Source: Candidatus Shapirobacteria bacterium
GTDB taxonomy: Bacteria > Patescibacteriota > Microgenomatia > UBA12405
Length of the DNA: 34,980 nt
Direction of reading: 5' to 3'
Assembly: GCA_003542615.1 (NCBI GenBank)
Contig: DPKG01000005.1
Coordinates: forward strand, 96,293 to 131,272
The notes beneath the pieces are model-generated. The model saw nothing but the letters and a program-made list of their open reading frames with translations. It did no database searches and was not told the DNA's origin. Shown one piece after another: positions 22,137 to 31,161 of the stretch; positions within the stretch are counted from its first letter, which is position 1, and every line of letters begins with the position of its first letter. Position numbers and translations under genes: made by a program.

Positions 22137-24240
22137 GTTTGGCTGGATAGTTAAATTTTTATTGGTGTTATTTCTGATTGGTTTGGGGGTGCTGGTGTAT
22201 ATTGCCAGAGATATTCCGAACCCGAGAAAATTAAGTACCTTTGAATATCCTGAATCGTCTCAAATTTTTGATAGAAATGGAAAATTACTTTATGAAATAT
22301 ATGCCGACCAAAACAGAGTGTCAGTAAAACTTGACCAGGTACCGGAAAGTTTAAAAATGGCAACATTGGCAACAGAGGATGCAAATTTTTATAGACATTG
22401 GGGATTTGATATGAGAGGAATTATGAGAGGTCTGTATATGACAGTATTTAAGAAAAGGTTACAAGGAGGTTCGACTTTAACCCAACAATTGGTAAAAAAT
22501 GCATTATTAACACAGGAAAGAACAATCGAAAGAAAGATCAGGGAAGCAATTTTAACGGTAGCAACGGAGGTGTTGTATAGTAAGGATCAGATTTTGGAAA
22601 TGTATTTTAACCAAACGCCTTATGGAGGAACTTTGTGGGGAGTAGAAGCGGCAGCTAAGGGTATCTTTGATAAACATGTGAAGGATTTGAGTTTGGCAGA
22701 ATCGGCATTGATTGCCGGGTTACCAGGATCGCCAAGCAGATATTCCCCTTTTGCCCATCCGGACGCGGCTAAGGCGAGACAGGAATTGGTTTTGAGACGA
22801 ATGTTGGAACAAAAATGGATAAACGAAGAACAATTTAAAAAAGCCAGGATGGAAAAATTGAATTATGCTTTTGACAGTGAAGGAATCAGAGCGCCACACT
22901 TTGTGTTTTATATTAAAGAACAATTGGTGGAAAAGTACGGGAATAAAAAAGTAAGTGAGGGAGGTTTGAAAGTGACAACAACTCTGGATCTGGATATTCA
23001 AAATTATGCGCAAACGGCGGTAGCTTCGGAAATTGCTAAGTTGACAAAATATCGTGTAAGTAACGGAGCAGTGGTAATTACTGAACCAAAAACAGGTCAA
23101 ATATTGGCGATGGTAGGGTCAAAAGATTATATGTCCGAAGATATTGACGGAAAGTACAATGTAACAACTGCAATGAGGCAACCGGGATCGTCGATAAAAC
23201 CATTAAATTATGCGGTAGGATTGGAAACCGGTAAGGTGACAGCGGCATCAATATTTAATGACGGACCGGTTTGTTTTCCACAGGTTAATCAAAAAGCATA
23301 TTGCCCGACTAATTACGGTTACCATTACTACGGTGTGCAAACTCTAAGAAATTCACTGGCAAGTTCTTTGAATATTCCGGCGGTAAAAATGTTAAAACTC
23401 AACGGTTTGGAAGCATTTGTAGCGTCGGCATCGGCTATGGGAATCAGTACATTTAAAGATCCCTCACAATACGGACTATCACTAACTTTGGGCGGAGGTG
23501 AGGTGATGATGACTGATATGGCGACTGCTTTTGGAGTGTTTGCGAATTCAGGCGTGAGACAGGATTTAAGTTCTATTTTGAAAGTGATTGATAGAAACGG
23601 TGAAACTATAGATAGTTATAAATATGTACCCGGAGAGAGGGTGTTGTCTCGAGAAACATCTTATTTAATCCAGTCAATATTGTCGGATGATGGGGCAAGA
23701 AGTATGGTATTTGGTCGGGGTTCGATGTTAAATATAAAAGGACATCCGGAAGTAGCGGTAAAAACTGGGACAACCAATGATTTGAGGGATAATTGGACAA
23801 TAGGTTTTAGTCCGGATTATGTGACTGTGGTTTGGGTAGGAAACAATGACAATTCAAAGATGAGCGGTATTGCTTCCGGAACAACGGGGGCTTCGCCTAT
23901 TTGGCATAATATCATGACCGAATTAATGAAAGATTTACCGGTAAAGAAATGGACACTTCCGGCAGAAATGGTAGGAATTAATGTGTGTAATCTGACAGGT
24001 TTTTTACCACCTGAGGGAGGTTGTGATTCTCACTTTGAGTATTTTAATAAGAAATATGTACCCAACAAAAGAGTGGGCTTGAGGCAAAATGTACTGATAG
24101 ACAAAGACACCAGTAATATCGTAAAGTTTGGCGAAGAAAAAACGAACGTAGAGTGGCAGGATCATATGGCGATTGAAGATGTCAGCGGTGAATTTGTTTG
24201 TCTGGATTGTCCAGCAGTTAATCCAACTCCAACTCCTTAA
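22087..24240 (+). CDS. Class A penicillin-binding protein (PBP1A family), copy 1
   Basis: This bifunctional peptidoglycan synthase of 717 residues has a basic N-terminus and a membrane anchor (about 18-40). The GT51 glycosyltransferase domain shows ATEDANFYRHWGFD with catalytic Glu97, GGSTLTQQLVKN, RKIREAILTVATE and EMYFNQTPYGG with Glu171. The transpeptidase domain has RQPGSSIKP (Ser368, SxxK), SSLN (SxN, near 427) and VKTGTTND (KTG at 559-561). The C-terminus has four cysteines in a short tail. ATG 22087 and ATG 22096 are both plausible. The next gene starts directly after the stop and is a paralogue. Confidence 0.96.
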   Translation: MSGMKNKKKTKKVWKFKFGWIVKFLLVLFLIGLGVLVYIARDIPNPRKLSTFEYPESSQIFDRNGKLLYEIYADQNRVSVKLDQVPESLKMATLATEDANFYRHWGFDMRGIMRGLYMTVFKKRLQGGSTLTQQLVKNALLTQERTIERKIREAILTVATEVLYSKDQILEMYFNQTPYGGTLWGVEAAAKGIFDKHVKDLSLAESALIAGLPGSPSRYSPFAHPDAAKARQELVLRRMLEQKWINEEQFKKARMEKLNYAFDSEGIRAPHFVFYIKEQLVEKYGNKKVSEGGLKVTTTLDLDIQNYAQTAVASEIAKLTKYRVSNGAVVITEPKTGQILAMVGSKDYMSEDIDGKYNVTTAMRQPGSSIKPLNYAVGLETGKVTAASIFNDGPVCFPQVNQKAYCPTNYGYHYYGVQTLRNSLASSLNIPAVKMLKLNGLEAFVASASAMGISTFKDPSQYGLSLTLGGGEVMMTDMATAFGVFANSGVRQDLSSILKVIDRNGETIDSYKYVPGERVLSRETSYLIQSILSDDGARSMVFGRGSMLNIKGHPEVAVKTGTTNDLRDNWTIGFSPDYVTVVWVGNNDNSKMSGIASGTTGASPIWHNIMTELMKDLPVKKWTLPAEMVGINVCNLTGFLPPEGGCDSHFEYFNKKYVPNKRVGLRQNVLIDKDTSNIVKFGEEKTNVEWQDHMAIEDVSGEFVCLDCPAVNPTPTP

Positions 24241-26376
24241 ATGCAATTACTGTCAATATTTTTGCTAGTAAAAAATTTGCTAGTAGGATTGGGTCGACCG
24301 TTATATAGATTATTAAGAATAATCGGAATCGGAATAATTGGTTTGGCTAGGATTTTGTTTAAATTTTTGGTCAGGGTAAGAAAAATTAGATTCAGGATAA
24401 ATTTTAAATTTGGATGGTTTAGAAAAAAAATCAGTATTCCCCGGGCGACGGTGGTGTTGGTGCCATTAATATTGGTGTTAAGTGCGGGTTTTTTGATGAT
24501 AAATCAGATGATAGAAAAACTACCTGATGTAAATATGATTTATTTACCACCGGTGATGTCGAGTAGAATTACCGATAGGAACGGTGAAATTTTGTATAAA
24601 TTTTATATAAATGAAAACCGGAGTTGGACACCGCTTGAGCAAATCCCCCAGTCGCTGGTTTGGGCGACCTTGGCGATTGAGGATAAAAATTTTTACAATC
24701 ATCACGGTTTTTCGGTGAAGGGAATATTAACTGCGATAATTTATAATTTAAAAAACGGGAAAGACGGAAGTTTACATGGAGGGTCAACAATTACCCAACA
24801 ATTGGTAAAAAATGTTTTTCTGGATAATAGAAAAACCTGGGACAGAAAGTTTAAAGAATTGATGCTGTCGGTATTGGTGGAAGAAAGGATGACAAAGGAT
24901 GAAATTTTGGAGAGATATTTTAATCAAGTTTCTTATGGAGGAGAAACTTATGGAGTTGAAGAAGCTGCTTTCAAGATTTTTGGGAAACACGTCTGGGAAA
25001 TTACAATGTCAGAGACAGCTTTTTTGGCAGGATTACCGGCGGCACCGAGTTCGTATTCACCTTATGGACCAAATAAGGAATTGGCTTTTGCCAGACAGAG
25101 AAAGGTACTAGATGAAATGGTGACGGCGGGTTATATAAGCAAAGAGTTAGCTGAAAAAACAAAATCTACTACATTGGATATCAAAGAAGAAAATACCAAC
25201 ATTCTGGCGCCTCATTTTGTATTTTATGTGAAAGAAATTTTGGAAAATCAGGGATTTTCTAATTTCGAAAGGCAGGGGTTAAGAATTACAACAAGTTTGG
25301 ATTTGGAAGTGCAGAAAATGGCAGAAAGGATAGTCAGGGAAGAAACAGATAAGGTGGCCAATCTTCATATCGGCAACGGAGCGGCTTTGGTGATTGATGT
25401 AAAAAATGGAGATATTTTGGCGATGGTCGGGTCTAAAGATTACAATGTTAAAGAGATTGACGGAAAATATAATGTAACTACGGCTTTAAGGCAACCGGGG
25501 TCGTCGATAAAACCGATTAATTACTATTTGGCGCTGGAGAGAGGGCTGACCATGTCTACGCTGATAGATGATTCTCCGGTAAGTTACGTTATAAAAGGAC
25601 AAAAACCATATAGTCCTCAAAATTATAACGGTAAATATATGGGAAGAGTTACTTTAAGAACTGCTTTGGCATCTTCTTTAAACGTACCTTCGGTAAAATT
25701 ATTAGCAGAAAACGGAGTAGACCGAATGATAGATTTGGGAACAAAAATGGGAATCGGTAGTTGGGGAGATAAAAATAGATTCGGTTTGTCATTAGCTTTG
25801 GGAAGCGGAGAGGTGAAAATGACAGAACTGGCAGGGGCTTATAGTATTTTTGCAAATTTGGGTGAAATGGTGGATCTGGATCCGATATTAAAAATTGAAA
25901 ATTATTTGGGAGAAACTGTGTATGAAAAGAGAGTTTCAAGTAAGGAAGTATTGGACCCAAGATATTCATTTTTGATAAATGATGCCTTAAGTGATAATGA
26001 GGCAAGGACTCCGATTTTTGGAAGTAATTCGAAATTGGTGATAGACGGAAAAACAGTGGCCGTCAAAACCGGGACAACCAATAATTTAAGAGATAATTGG
26101 TGTATCGGCTGGACGCCTTCGTATTTGGTGTCGGCTTGGGTGGGAAATAACGATAATTCAAGTATGAGCTGGGTGGCATCGGGAGTTTCCGGAGCAACTC
26201 CGATTTGGAACAGGATTATGAGAGAAATGCTTGATGATAAAGATAATGAAAAATGGGGAGTGCCGATGGGAATTGATAAAGACAATATTTGCGGAAAATA
26301 TCAGTACTATGTAGTAGGGACTGAAGGAAGTATCAAGTGTAAAATGAGCGTCAGTCCGAAGCCGACAGAAATTTAG
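24241..26376 (+). CDS. Class A penicillin-binding protein (PBP1A family), copy 2
   Basis: The 711-residue paralogue follows copy 1 with TAA-ATG and no intervening base. A long basic and hydrophobic N-terminal stretch (about 1-65) precedes the membrane anchor (70-90) and is absent from copy 1. The GT51 domain shows AIEDKNFYNHHGF (Glu147), GGSTITQQLVKN and ERYFNQVSYGG. The transpeptidase domain shows RQPGSSIKP, SSLN and VKTGTTNN. All catalytic residues are present, so both copies should be active. The differing N-termini suggest different partners or localisation. Its stop overlaps the convergent next gene by 4 bp. Confidence 0.96.
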   Translation: MQLLSIFLLVKNLLVGLGRPLYRLLRIIGIGIIGLARILFKFLVRVRKIRFRINFKFGWFRKKISIPRATVVLVPLILVLSAGFLMINQMIEKLPDVNMIYLPPVMSSRITDRNGEILYKFYINENRSWTPLEQIPQSLVWATLAIEDKNFYNHHGFSVKGILTAIIYNLKNGKDGSLHGGSTITQQLVKNVFLDNRKTWDRKFKELMLSVLVEERMTKDEILERYFNQVSYGGETYGVEEAAFKIFGKHVWEITMSETAFLAGLPAAPSSYSPYGPNKELAFARQRKVLDEMVTAGYISKELAEKTKSTTLDIKEENTNILAPHFVFYVKEILENQGFSNFERQGLRITTSLDLEVQKMAERIVREETDKVANLHIGNGAALVIDVKNGDILAMVGSKDYNVKEIDGKYNVTTALRQPGSSIKPINYYLALERGLTMSTLIDDSPVSYVIKGQKPYSPQNYNGKYMGRVTLRTALASSLNVPSVKLLAENGVDRMIDLGTKMGIGSWGDKNRFGLSLALGSGEVKMTELAGAYSIFANLGEMVDLDPILKIENYLGETVYEKRVSSKEVLDPRYSFLINDALSDNEARTPIFGSNSKLVIDGKTVAVKTGTTNNLRDNWCIGWTPSYLVSAWVGNNDNSSMSWVASGVSGATPIWNRIMREMLDDKDNEKWGVPMGIDKDNICGKYQYYVVGTEGSIKCKMSVSPKPTEI

Positions 26377-27032
26377 TATTGAGAAACTATGGACCAGTAA
26401 ATTTCTTTGACTAGTGAGGGGATTTTTTGAGAAGATTCGTCAAGATTGGCAGGTGAAGAAACCTGAATCGCCATGAAAATTTGCCAGCGTGGAAGGCTAA
26501 CTAATATTTGATATTGACGGGAGGTGTCGGATATATTTTTAATTTGTTTGATTTCGGCACCCTGGGGTAAATTATTTCTGATGGCAGGATCGGATGAAAT
26601 CGGCTGAGCTTGGATTTGGGAAATTAATTGAGAAGAAGAAGTTTGATTAAAAATAGGGTCAGGTAAATATGACCAAGAAAATTGATGGACTGAGCCCGGT
26701 AAAGTTTCAACATAAACAGACCAGGCATCGGGATTGGGCTGGATATAAGGGTCAATTACTGATTTTAGATCAGAACTTGCTTGATTATAATCGGTGGTAA
26801 AGGTAGGTAACTTAATATTAAGATTGAGTTTGGGAGAAATTGGATTTTGACGAAAATAATTGTATGACCAAAAAATAAAACTCAGACCGGCGGTAAGAGT
26901 GAGTAATAATATTACCCAAAAACGATTTTTTTTGACATTTTTGTGATTGTCTAAAGTTTTGACTAAATCAAGTTGCTGAACATCGGAATCCGATAAATAT
27001 TTCTTTTTATCTTTTTGGGGCAAGGAAGACAT
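26373..27032 (-). CDS. Single-pass membrane protein of unknown function, 219 aa
   Basis: A charged cytoplasmic N-terminus (about 1-38) is followed by one membrane helix (FWVILLLTLTAGLSFIFWSY, about 39-58), then an extracellular domain beginning with a proline-rich stretch. The outer domain alternates polar and aromatic residues (DAWSVYVETLPGS, SRQYQILVSLPRW) as in a beta-rich fold. I recognise no family. It converges with the PBP pair, overlapping by 4 bp, and is not joined to the PfkB gene on its other side (47 bp). Confidence 0.7.
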   Translation of the reverse strand: MSSLPQKDKKKYLSDSDVQQLDLVKTLDNHKNVKKNRFWVILLLTLTAGLSFIFWSYNYFRQNPISPKLNLNIKLPTFTTDYNQASSDLKSVIDPYIQPNPDAWSVYVETLPGSVHQFSWSYLPDPIFNQTSSSQLISQIQAQPISSDPAIRNNLPQGAEIKQIKNISDTSRQYQILVSLPRWQIFMAIQVSSPANLDESSQKIPSLVKEIYWSIVSQY

Positions 27033-27079
27033 ATATTAAAAAAAATGAATGATATTGGTATTTTTATTGTAAAGCATGC

Positions 27080-27997
27080 TTATGATTTAATTTGGTCAAG
27101 GCTTAATAGTCCGGTTTTGGCACCAAGATAAGAAACGACGGAGGCGGAATTTTTGATTCCCCAAAAAAGACTGTCTTCGAGAGATAAGCCGTGAATTTGA
27201 GCGGCAACAAAGGTAGAACCAAAAGAATCACCAGCTCCGGTTTCATCGACAGGAGTGGTGTTGATTACCGGAGAATAAAATCTGTCGGTACCCGAAAAGA
27301 CGTAAGCCCCGTCCCGGCCGTTGGTAACTGAAATAATTTTTGAACCGAGAACCGAAACTTTGTCCCAAAAATTGGACATGGTGTTTTCCAGACCGGTAAT
27401 TATTTCGGCTTCAGTACGATTGAGAAGAAGAAAATCGACATATTTTAAAAGCGGCTGGAGTTGTTGTTTTTGGGCTAGCTCACGATTCCCGGGATTTAGG
27501 GCAATTTTTATCTTGGAATCCTGAGCAAAACCGATAATTTTTTCCAGAAGATCAACGTTGCCTTCGAGAGAAGTCAGATAGAGCCAACGACTGGTAATTT
27601 TATCCCAAGGTATATGATTTTCCTCGAGACGGGAATTGCCTCGGCTGGTTAAAATTGAACGTCCTCCGTCAGGGGCGACTAAAATTACCGAAAAATCAGT
27701 AGTTTCCTGATTTGATTCGACTAAAAGATCATGATCAATGTTTTCATTTTTAAGATCAGAAATAAGATATTGACTAAGGGGGTCTTTGCCTACTAGTGAA
27801 ATTATTGCGGATTTTAGACCTAAACGGGAAAATGAGACGGCTGAGTTGCTGGCTCCACCGCCACTGGTAATGAGAGACTGGCTAATTTCGTTTTTGGAGG
27901 AATAAGGTAGGGCAAGAAGATCGGACTGAACCAAAAATTGATTAGATTTTACAAAAATATCGACGGTGGCGGCACCGATGGAAATTACATCAAACAT
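27080..27997 (-). CDS. PfkB-family carbohydrate kinase
   Basis: The 305-residue protein belongs to the ribokinase/PfkB family, which phosphorylates sugars or nucleosides with ATP. It starts FDVISIGAATVDIF, has SGGGASNSAVSFSRLG (substrate Gly-Gly site), LLNRTEAEIITG and the C-terminal signature DETGAGDSFGSTFVA, where the Asp of GAGD is the catalytic base. The specific sugar cannot be read from the sequence. Ribose, fructose, fructose 6-phosphate and nucleosides are all possible; placement next to a class II aldolase makes a fructose-phosphate or pentose route likely. Its start overlaps the aldolase stop by 8 bp, so it is co-transcribed with the transketolase-aldolase genes. Confidence 0.92.
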   Translation of the reverse strand: MFDVISIGAATVDIFVKSNQFLVQSDLLALPYSSKNEISQSLITSGGGASNSAVSFSRLGLKSAIISLVGKDPLSQYLISDLKNENIDHDLLVESNQETTDFSVILVAPDGGRSILTSRGNSRLEENHIPWDKITSRWLYLTSLEGNVDLLEKIIGFAQDSKIKIALNPGNRELAQKQQLQPLLKYVDFLLLNRTEAEIITGLENTMSNFWDKVSVLGSKIISVTNGRDGAYVFSGTDRFYSPVINTTPVDETGAGDSFGSTFVAAQIHGLSLEDSLFWGIKNSASVVSYLGAKTGLLSLDQIKS

Positions 27998-28841
27998 GTT
28001 GGGAAAATTGGATTAATTTTTGTCGAGCTACCTGCGAAATATCAGAAACTAAAGGATTTAGGTAGTCGTAAATTCTTTCGGAATTAATTTGAGAAAAATA
28101 TTTTTTGATGGATTTTTTAAATTGAAGGCGGAGATCGGTGTTGATATTTATTTTGACAATCCCCTGTTTGATAGCCAAAGAAATCTGATCAGAGCTGATA
28201 CCGGAACCACCATGAAGCACCAGGAAGGTTTCGGGAATTTTTTGATGAATTTGAGAGAGAAGATCGAGATCAAGTTTTTCAGGGTAATCAAAACTTACAC
28301 CATGAAGATTACCTATAGATACGGCTAAAAGATCGGCCCTGGTGGTGAGAATAAATTCCTGGGCCTGAGAAGGAGCGGTGTAACTGTTGGGGTTGGGTTG
28401 ATCATTGATTAAATTTATGTGATTGAATTCGACCTCCACGAGTAAATTGGGATTGATAGATTTGGCCTGAGAAATAAATTGTTGAGTGAGGGTGAGATTT
28501 TGATTGTAGTCCAGAAGAGAATTGTCGAGATGAACCATATCAAAACCAAGTTTTACTAAAGACAGAAGACGAGTAGGATCTTTGGAATGGTCCATGTTGA
28601 GATAAATAGGCAAACCTTCGAGTCGGGCTTTTTGGACCAAAAGGTAGAGATTTTCGGCCTGAAAGTATTTGTCTTCACCGGCAGTGAGCTGAACAAGACA
28701 AGGTAAATTAGTTTGACGGACAGCAATGACAATTGATTGGAAAATTTCGAAGGAATCGATGTTAAATGAAGGTAAGGCTTTTTGTTGAGTTTGATAAGTA
28801 CTAAAGATTTGACGAAGAGGCAAAAGGTTTGAATTAGTCAT
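27990..28841 (-). CDS. fba: Class II fructose-bisphosphate aldolase
   Basis: This zinc-dependent aldolase (283 residues) splits fructose 1,6-bisphosphate into glyceraldehyde 3-phosphate and dihydroxyacetone phosphate. The family blocks are ALPSFNID at the start, PIYLNMDHSKD with the catalytic Asp and zinc His, LLVEVEFN, VSIGNLHGVSF with a zinc His, VLHGGSGIS with the third zinc His, and VKININTDLRLQF for phosphate binding. It might instead act on tagatose bisphosphate. It overlaps the PfkB gene by 8 bp and the transketolase C-terminal gene by 8 bp, so the set is one operon. Confidence 0.95.
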   Translation of the reverse strand: MTNSNLLPLRQIFSTYQTQQKALPSFNIDSFEIFQSIVIAVRQTNLPCLVQLTAGEDKYFQAENLYLLVQKARLEGLPIYLNMDHSKDPTRLLSLVKLGFDMVHLDNSLLDYNQNLTLTQQFISQAKSINPNLLVEVEFNHINLINDQPNPNSYTAPSQAQEFILTTRADLLAVSIGNLHGVSFDYPEKLDLDLLSQIHQKIPETFLVLHGGSGISSDQISLAIKQGIVKININTDLRLQFKKSIKKYFSQINSERIYDYLNPLVSDISQVARQKLIQFSQHV

Positions 28842-29763
28842 TTGATAGTTTATTTATAGCATCAAGTAAATTTTTTGAACTGATTCCATAATGTTCGTAG
28901 AGTTGATTTGGGTCGTGTCCGGATTGGCCAAAGCGATTATCTATGGCAAGATGGATAAATTTTGGACTTAGGCCGGATTCCAGTATCATGGTGGCGATTG
29001 CCTCACCAAGCCCACCATTTTTTTGATGGTCTTCGATAACAATAAGGCGACCGGTTTTTTTGACACTTTTTAGGATAGTCTCGTTGTCGAGAGGTTTGAT
29101 GGAAGGACAGTTGATAATTTCGATAGAAAAAGAAGATTGGAGAGTTAGGGCTTGATGGAGGACGGGACCGTGGCCGATGATGGTAATATCTTTACCTTGT
29201 TGAAGTATGGTAGCGATACCAATAGTGAATTTTGTGCGAGGATCGGTAAATAAGGGCGTATTTGCCCTGACTAAACGAACATAAGCGGGTAAGGGACTGG
29301 CGGCAATGGTGGTGATAATTTTTTGAGTGTCATAGGCATCGGCGGGAGAAAATACCTGCATGTTGGGAAGAGAACGCATCAGAGCGATATCTTCGAGCAT
29401 TTGATGGGTTGAACCAAGGGCAGTAGAAAGAAGACCTGAATGTGATCCGATGATTTTGACATTGGAATGGTTGTAGGAAATTGATTGTTTGATGGTGGCC
29501 CAATTGATGGCGGGAGAAAAACAAGAATAAGAAGCCAGAAATACGGTTTTACCGGTGTGAGCGAGACCGGCGGCAACACCGGCAGCATTGTTTTCGGCAA
29601 CACCACATTCAATGAAACGCTTGGGAAATTTACGGGCAAATTCAGAAAGCTTGACAGAGCTTTTAAGGTCAGCACTGACGACGTAAATTTGGGGGTTGGA
29701 TCGGGCGAGTTTAACTAGGGTGTCGCCAAAGGATTGACGGATGGATAAAGATTTATTTGGCAT
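28834..29763 (-). CDS. Transketolase, C-terminal subunit
   Basis: This 309-residue protein equals the pyrimidine-binding and C-terminal domains of transketolase. Visible blocks include YVVSADLKSSVKL, RFIECGVAENNAAGVAAGLA with the conserved catalytic Glu, GSHSGLLSTALGSTHQ, and the C-terminal IVIEDHQKNGGLGEAIA. In many archaea and Patescibacteria the enzyme is split in this way. I place the start at ATG 29763; a longer in-frame form would read back into the upstream gene. A strong Shine-Dalgarno AAGGAG precedes ATG by seven bases, one of the few clear ones in the window. The start overlaps the N-terminal subunit gene by 11 bp. Confidence 0.95.
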   Translation of the reverse strand: MPNKSLSIRQSFGDTLVKLARSNPQIYVVSADLKSSVKLSEFARKFPKRFIECGVAENNAAGVAAGLAHTGKTVFLASYSCFSPAINWATIKQSISYNHSNVKIIGSHSGLLSTALGSTHQMLEDIALMRSLPNMQVFSPADAYDTQKIITTIAASPLPAYVRLVRANTPLFTDPRTKFTIGIATILQQGKDITIIGHGPVLHQALTLQSSFSIEIINCPSIKPLDNETILKSVKKTGRLIVIEDHQKNGGLGEAIATMILESGLSPKFIHLAIDNRFGQSGHDPNQLYEHYGISSKNLLDAINKLSND

Positions 29764-30547
29764 TGAGAATCTCCTTTCGGGCACGAAGGTATAAATTTTG
29801 AGACAGATTATCGACAGAGTGATATTTAAAATCGTATTGCATAAATGAAATACCCTTACCATAGGTAGTATTGGCAATAATACAGACGGGATAATTAGAA
29901 TTTTTAGCTTTTTTGAGGGTGTTTATAACTTGGTTAATATTGTCACCATTGACAGTTAGAACCGTCCAACCAAAACGGATGTATTTGGCGGCGAGATCGT
30001 TGGTGGGCATGATTTGGTCGGTGCTACCGTCAATTTGATATTTGTTGTGATCAACAATATTAATCAAATTACCTAATTTGTATTTGGAGGCAAACATGGC
30101 GGCTTCCCAAATCTGACCTTCGTTGTGTTCGCCATCTGAGGTTAAACAGATAGTAGTATGTGATTTGTCTCCCAGAGCTAATCCGGCGGCAAAGGAAAGA
30201 CCCTGACCAAGTGAACCGGAAGAATATTCAACTCCAGGAACTTGAGTGGAGACATGACCCTGAAGAATTGATCCAAAGGAGGAGTAAGAAGAGAGCAAAT
30301 CTTTGGGAAAATAAGCAGCCTTGGCTAAAACTACATAAAGTGCCGGACAAAGATGACCGGCTGAAAGAACAAAATGATCTTTTTTAAAATTAAAAATAGG
30401 GGAAAAATAGACGGCGATAATAGGATTCAGTGCAGAAAGGGATCCGCCAATGTGGCCATGGCCTGACTGATAAATCATGTCAAGGAGATCCAGTCGGAGT
30501 TGGCGACTAAGTTCTTTTAATGAAGGACCTGATTGACTTAAGATCAT
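29753..30547 (-). CDS. Transketolase, N-terminal subunit
   Basis: The 264-residue protein is the thiamine diphosphate-binding half of transketolase. It has SGHGHIGGSLSALN, the substrate His region FVLSAGHLCPALY, GSLGQGLSFAAGLAL, and the cofactor signature TSDGEHNEGQIWEAAMF ending in VDHNKYQIDG. Transketolase moves two-carbon units between sugar phosphates, linking pentose phosphates to glycolysis. ATG 30547 is chosen because a TATACT lies six bases before it; an in-frame start twelve codons upstream would remove that promoter. It is the first of four co-directional, overlapping genes (transketolase halves, aldolase, PfkB kinase). Confidence 0.95.
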   Translation of the reverse strand: MILSQSGPSLKELSRQLRLDLLDMIYQSGHGHIGGSLSALNPIIAVYFSPIFNFKKDHFVLSAGHLCPALYVVLAKAAYFPKDLLSSYSSFGSILQGHVSTQVPGVEYSSGSLGQGLSFAAGLALGDKSHTTICLTSDGEHNEGQIWEAAMFASKYKLGNLINIVDHNKYQIDGSTDQIMPTNDLAAKYIRFGWTVLTVNGDNINQVINTLKKAKNSNYPVCIIANTTYGKGISFMQYDFKYHSVDNLSQNLYLRARKEILNAK

Positions 30548-30553
30548 ACATTC

Positions 30554-30559
30554 AGTATA
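30554..30559 (-). promoter_or_regulatory. Candidate leaderless promoter of the transketolase-aldolase operon
   Basis: TATACT-gaatgt-ATG puts the hexamer six bases from the start codon. The first gene has no Shine-Dalgarno, whereas the internal second gene does. Confidence 0.5.
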
Positions 30560-30586
30560 TAAAACACATGGCGTAATAGCCATGAG

Positions 30587-30602
30587 TGTCTGATGACAGA
30601 CA
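30587..30602. other. Hairpin in the transketolase/sigma divergent spacer
   Basis: TGTCTG-atga-CAGACA is a perfect 6-bp inverted repeat between the transketolase promoter and the sigma factor start. It could be an operator or a weak terminator; there is no adequate T-run directly after it. Confidence 0.35.
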
Positions 30603-30648
30603 GGTTTTAAAATGATAGAAGCTGAAAGATGAGTTAAAATATATAATC

Positions 30649-31161
30649 GTGGAAGAACTATATAAAAAGTATTATTTCAGTATCAAAAAATATATATCTA
30701 AGAAATTGGATGATGAGGGATTGGTAGAAGAACTGACTAACGACGTGCTTTTGGCGGCTTTTAATTCGTATCCCAGTTTTAATAAAAAATCGTCTGAATT
30801 TAGTTGGATTTGTTCAATTGCTAACCATAAGGTCATCGATTACTACCGAAAGAAAAAAATAAAAACGGTGTTATTTTCAAGTAATCCGATTTTTGAGGAA
30901 GTAGCTGATAAGGCCTTAAACCCGGAAAGAGATGCACTTAAAAATGAATTAAAAAAGGAAATTAAAAAAACTTTTAGTGAGTTAAGTGAAGGATATCGGA
31001 AAATATTGCGACTTAAATATGTAGACGGTTTGAAGATCGCAGAGATTGCCAAAATTTTGGAAGTCAGTGTTAAGGCAGTTGAGTCGAGATTGATCCGAGC
31101 CAAACAAAAATTCAAAAAAGAATGGAATTATGATCAAAAAGAGGGTAAAAAAAATTTTTGA
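30649..31161 (+). CDS. ECF-type sigma-70 family RNA polymerase sigma factor
   Basis: The 170-residue protein has sigma region 2 (VEELTNDVLLAAFNSYPSF, then FSWICSIANHKVIDYYRKKK, the -10 recognition helix area) and region 4 (FSELSEGYRKILRLKYVDG, KIAEIAKILEVSVKAVESRLIRAKQKF, a helix-turn-helix for the -35). Regions 1.1 and 3 are absent, as in extracytoplasmic-function sigmas. The start is GTG. TAAAAT lies eight bases before it. The next gene, a membrane protein, overlaps its 3' end by 32 bp, which is the usual place for an anti-sigma factor. Confidence 0.93.
   Translation: MEELYKKYYFSIKKYISKKLDDEGLVEELTNDVLLAAFNSYPSFNKKSSEFSWICSIANHKVIDYYRKKKIKTVLFSSNPIFEEVADKALNPERDALKNELKKEIKKTFSELSEGYRKILRLKYVDGLKIAEIAKILEVSVKAVESRLIRAKQKFKKEWNYDQKEGKKNF

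Noticed and set aside
30587..30602. Terminator between the transketolase operon and the sigma factor gene
   Set aside because: The 6-bp hairpin lies between two divergent promoters where no transcript should end, and lacks a proper T-run; it is kept only as a possible operator.
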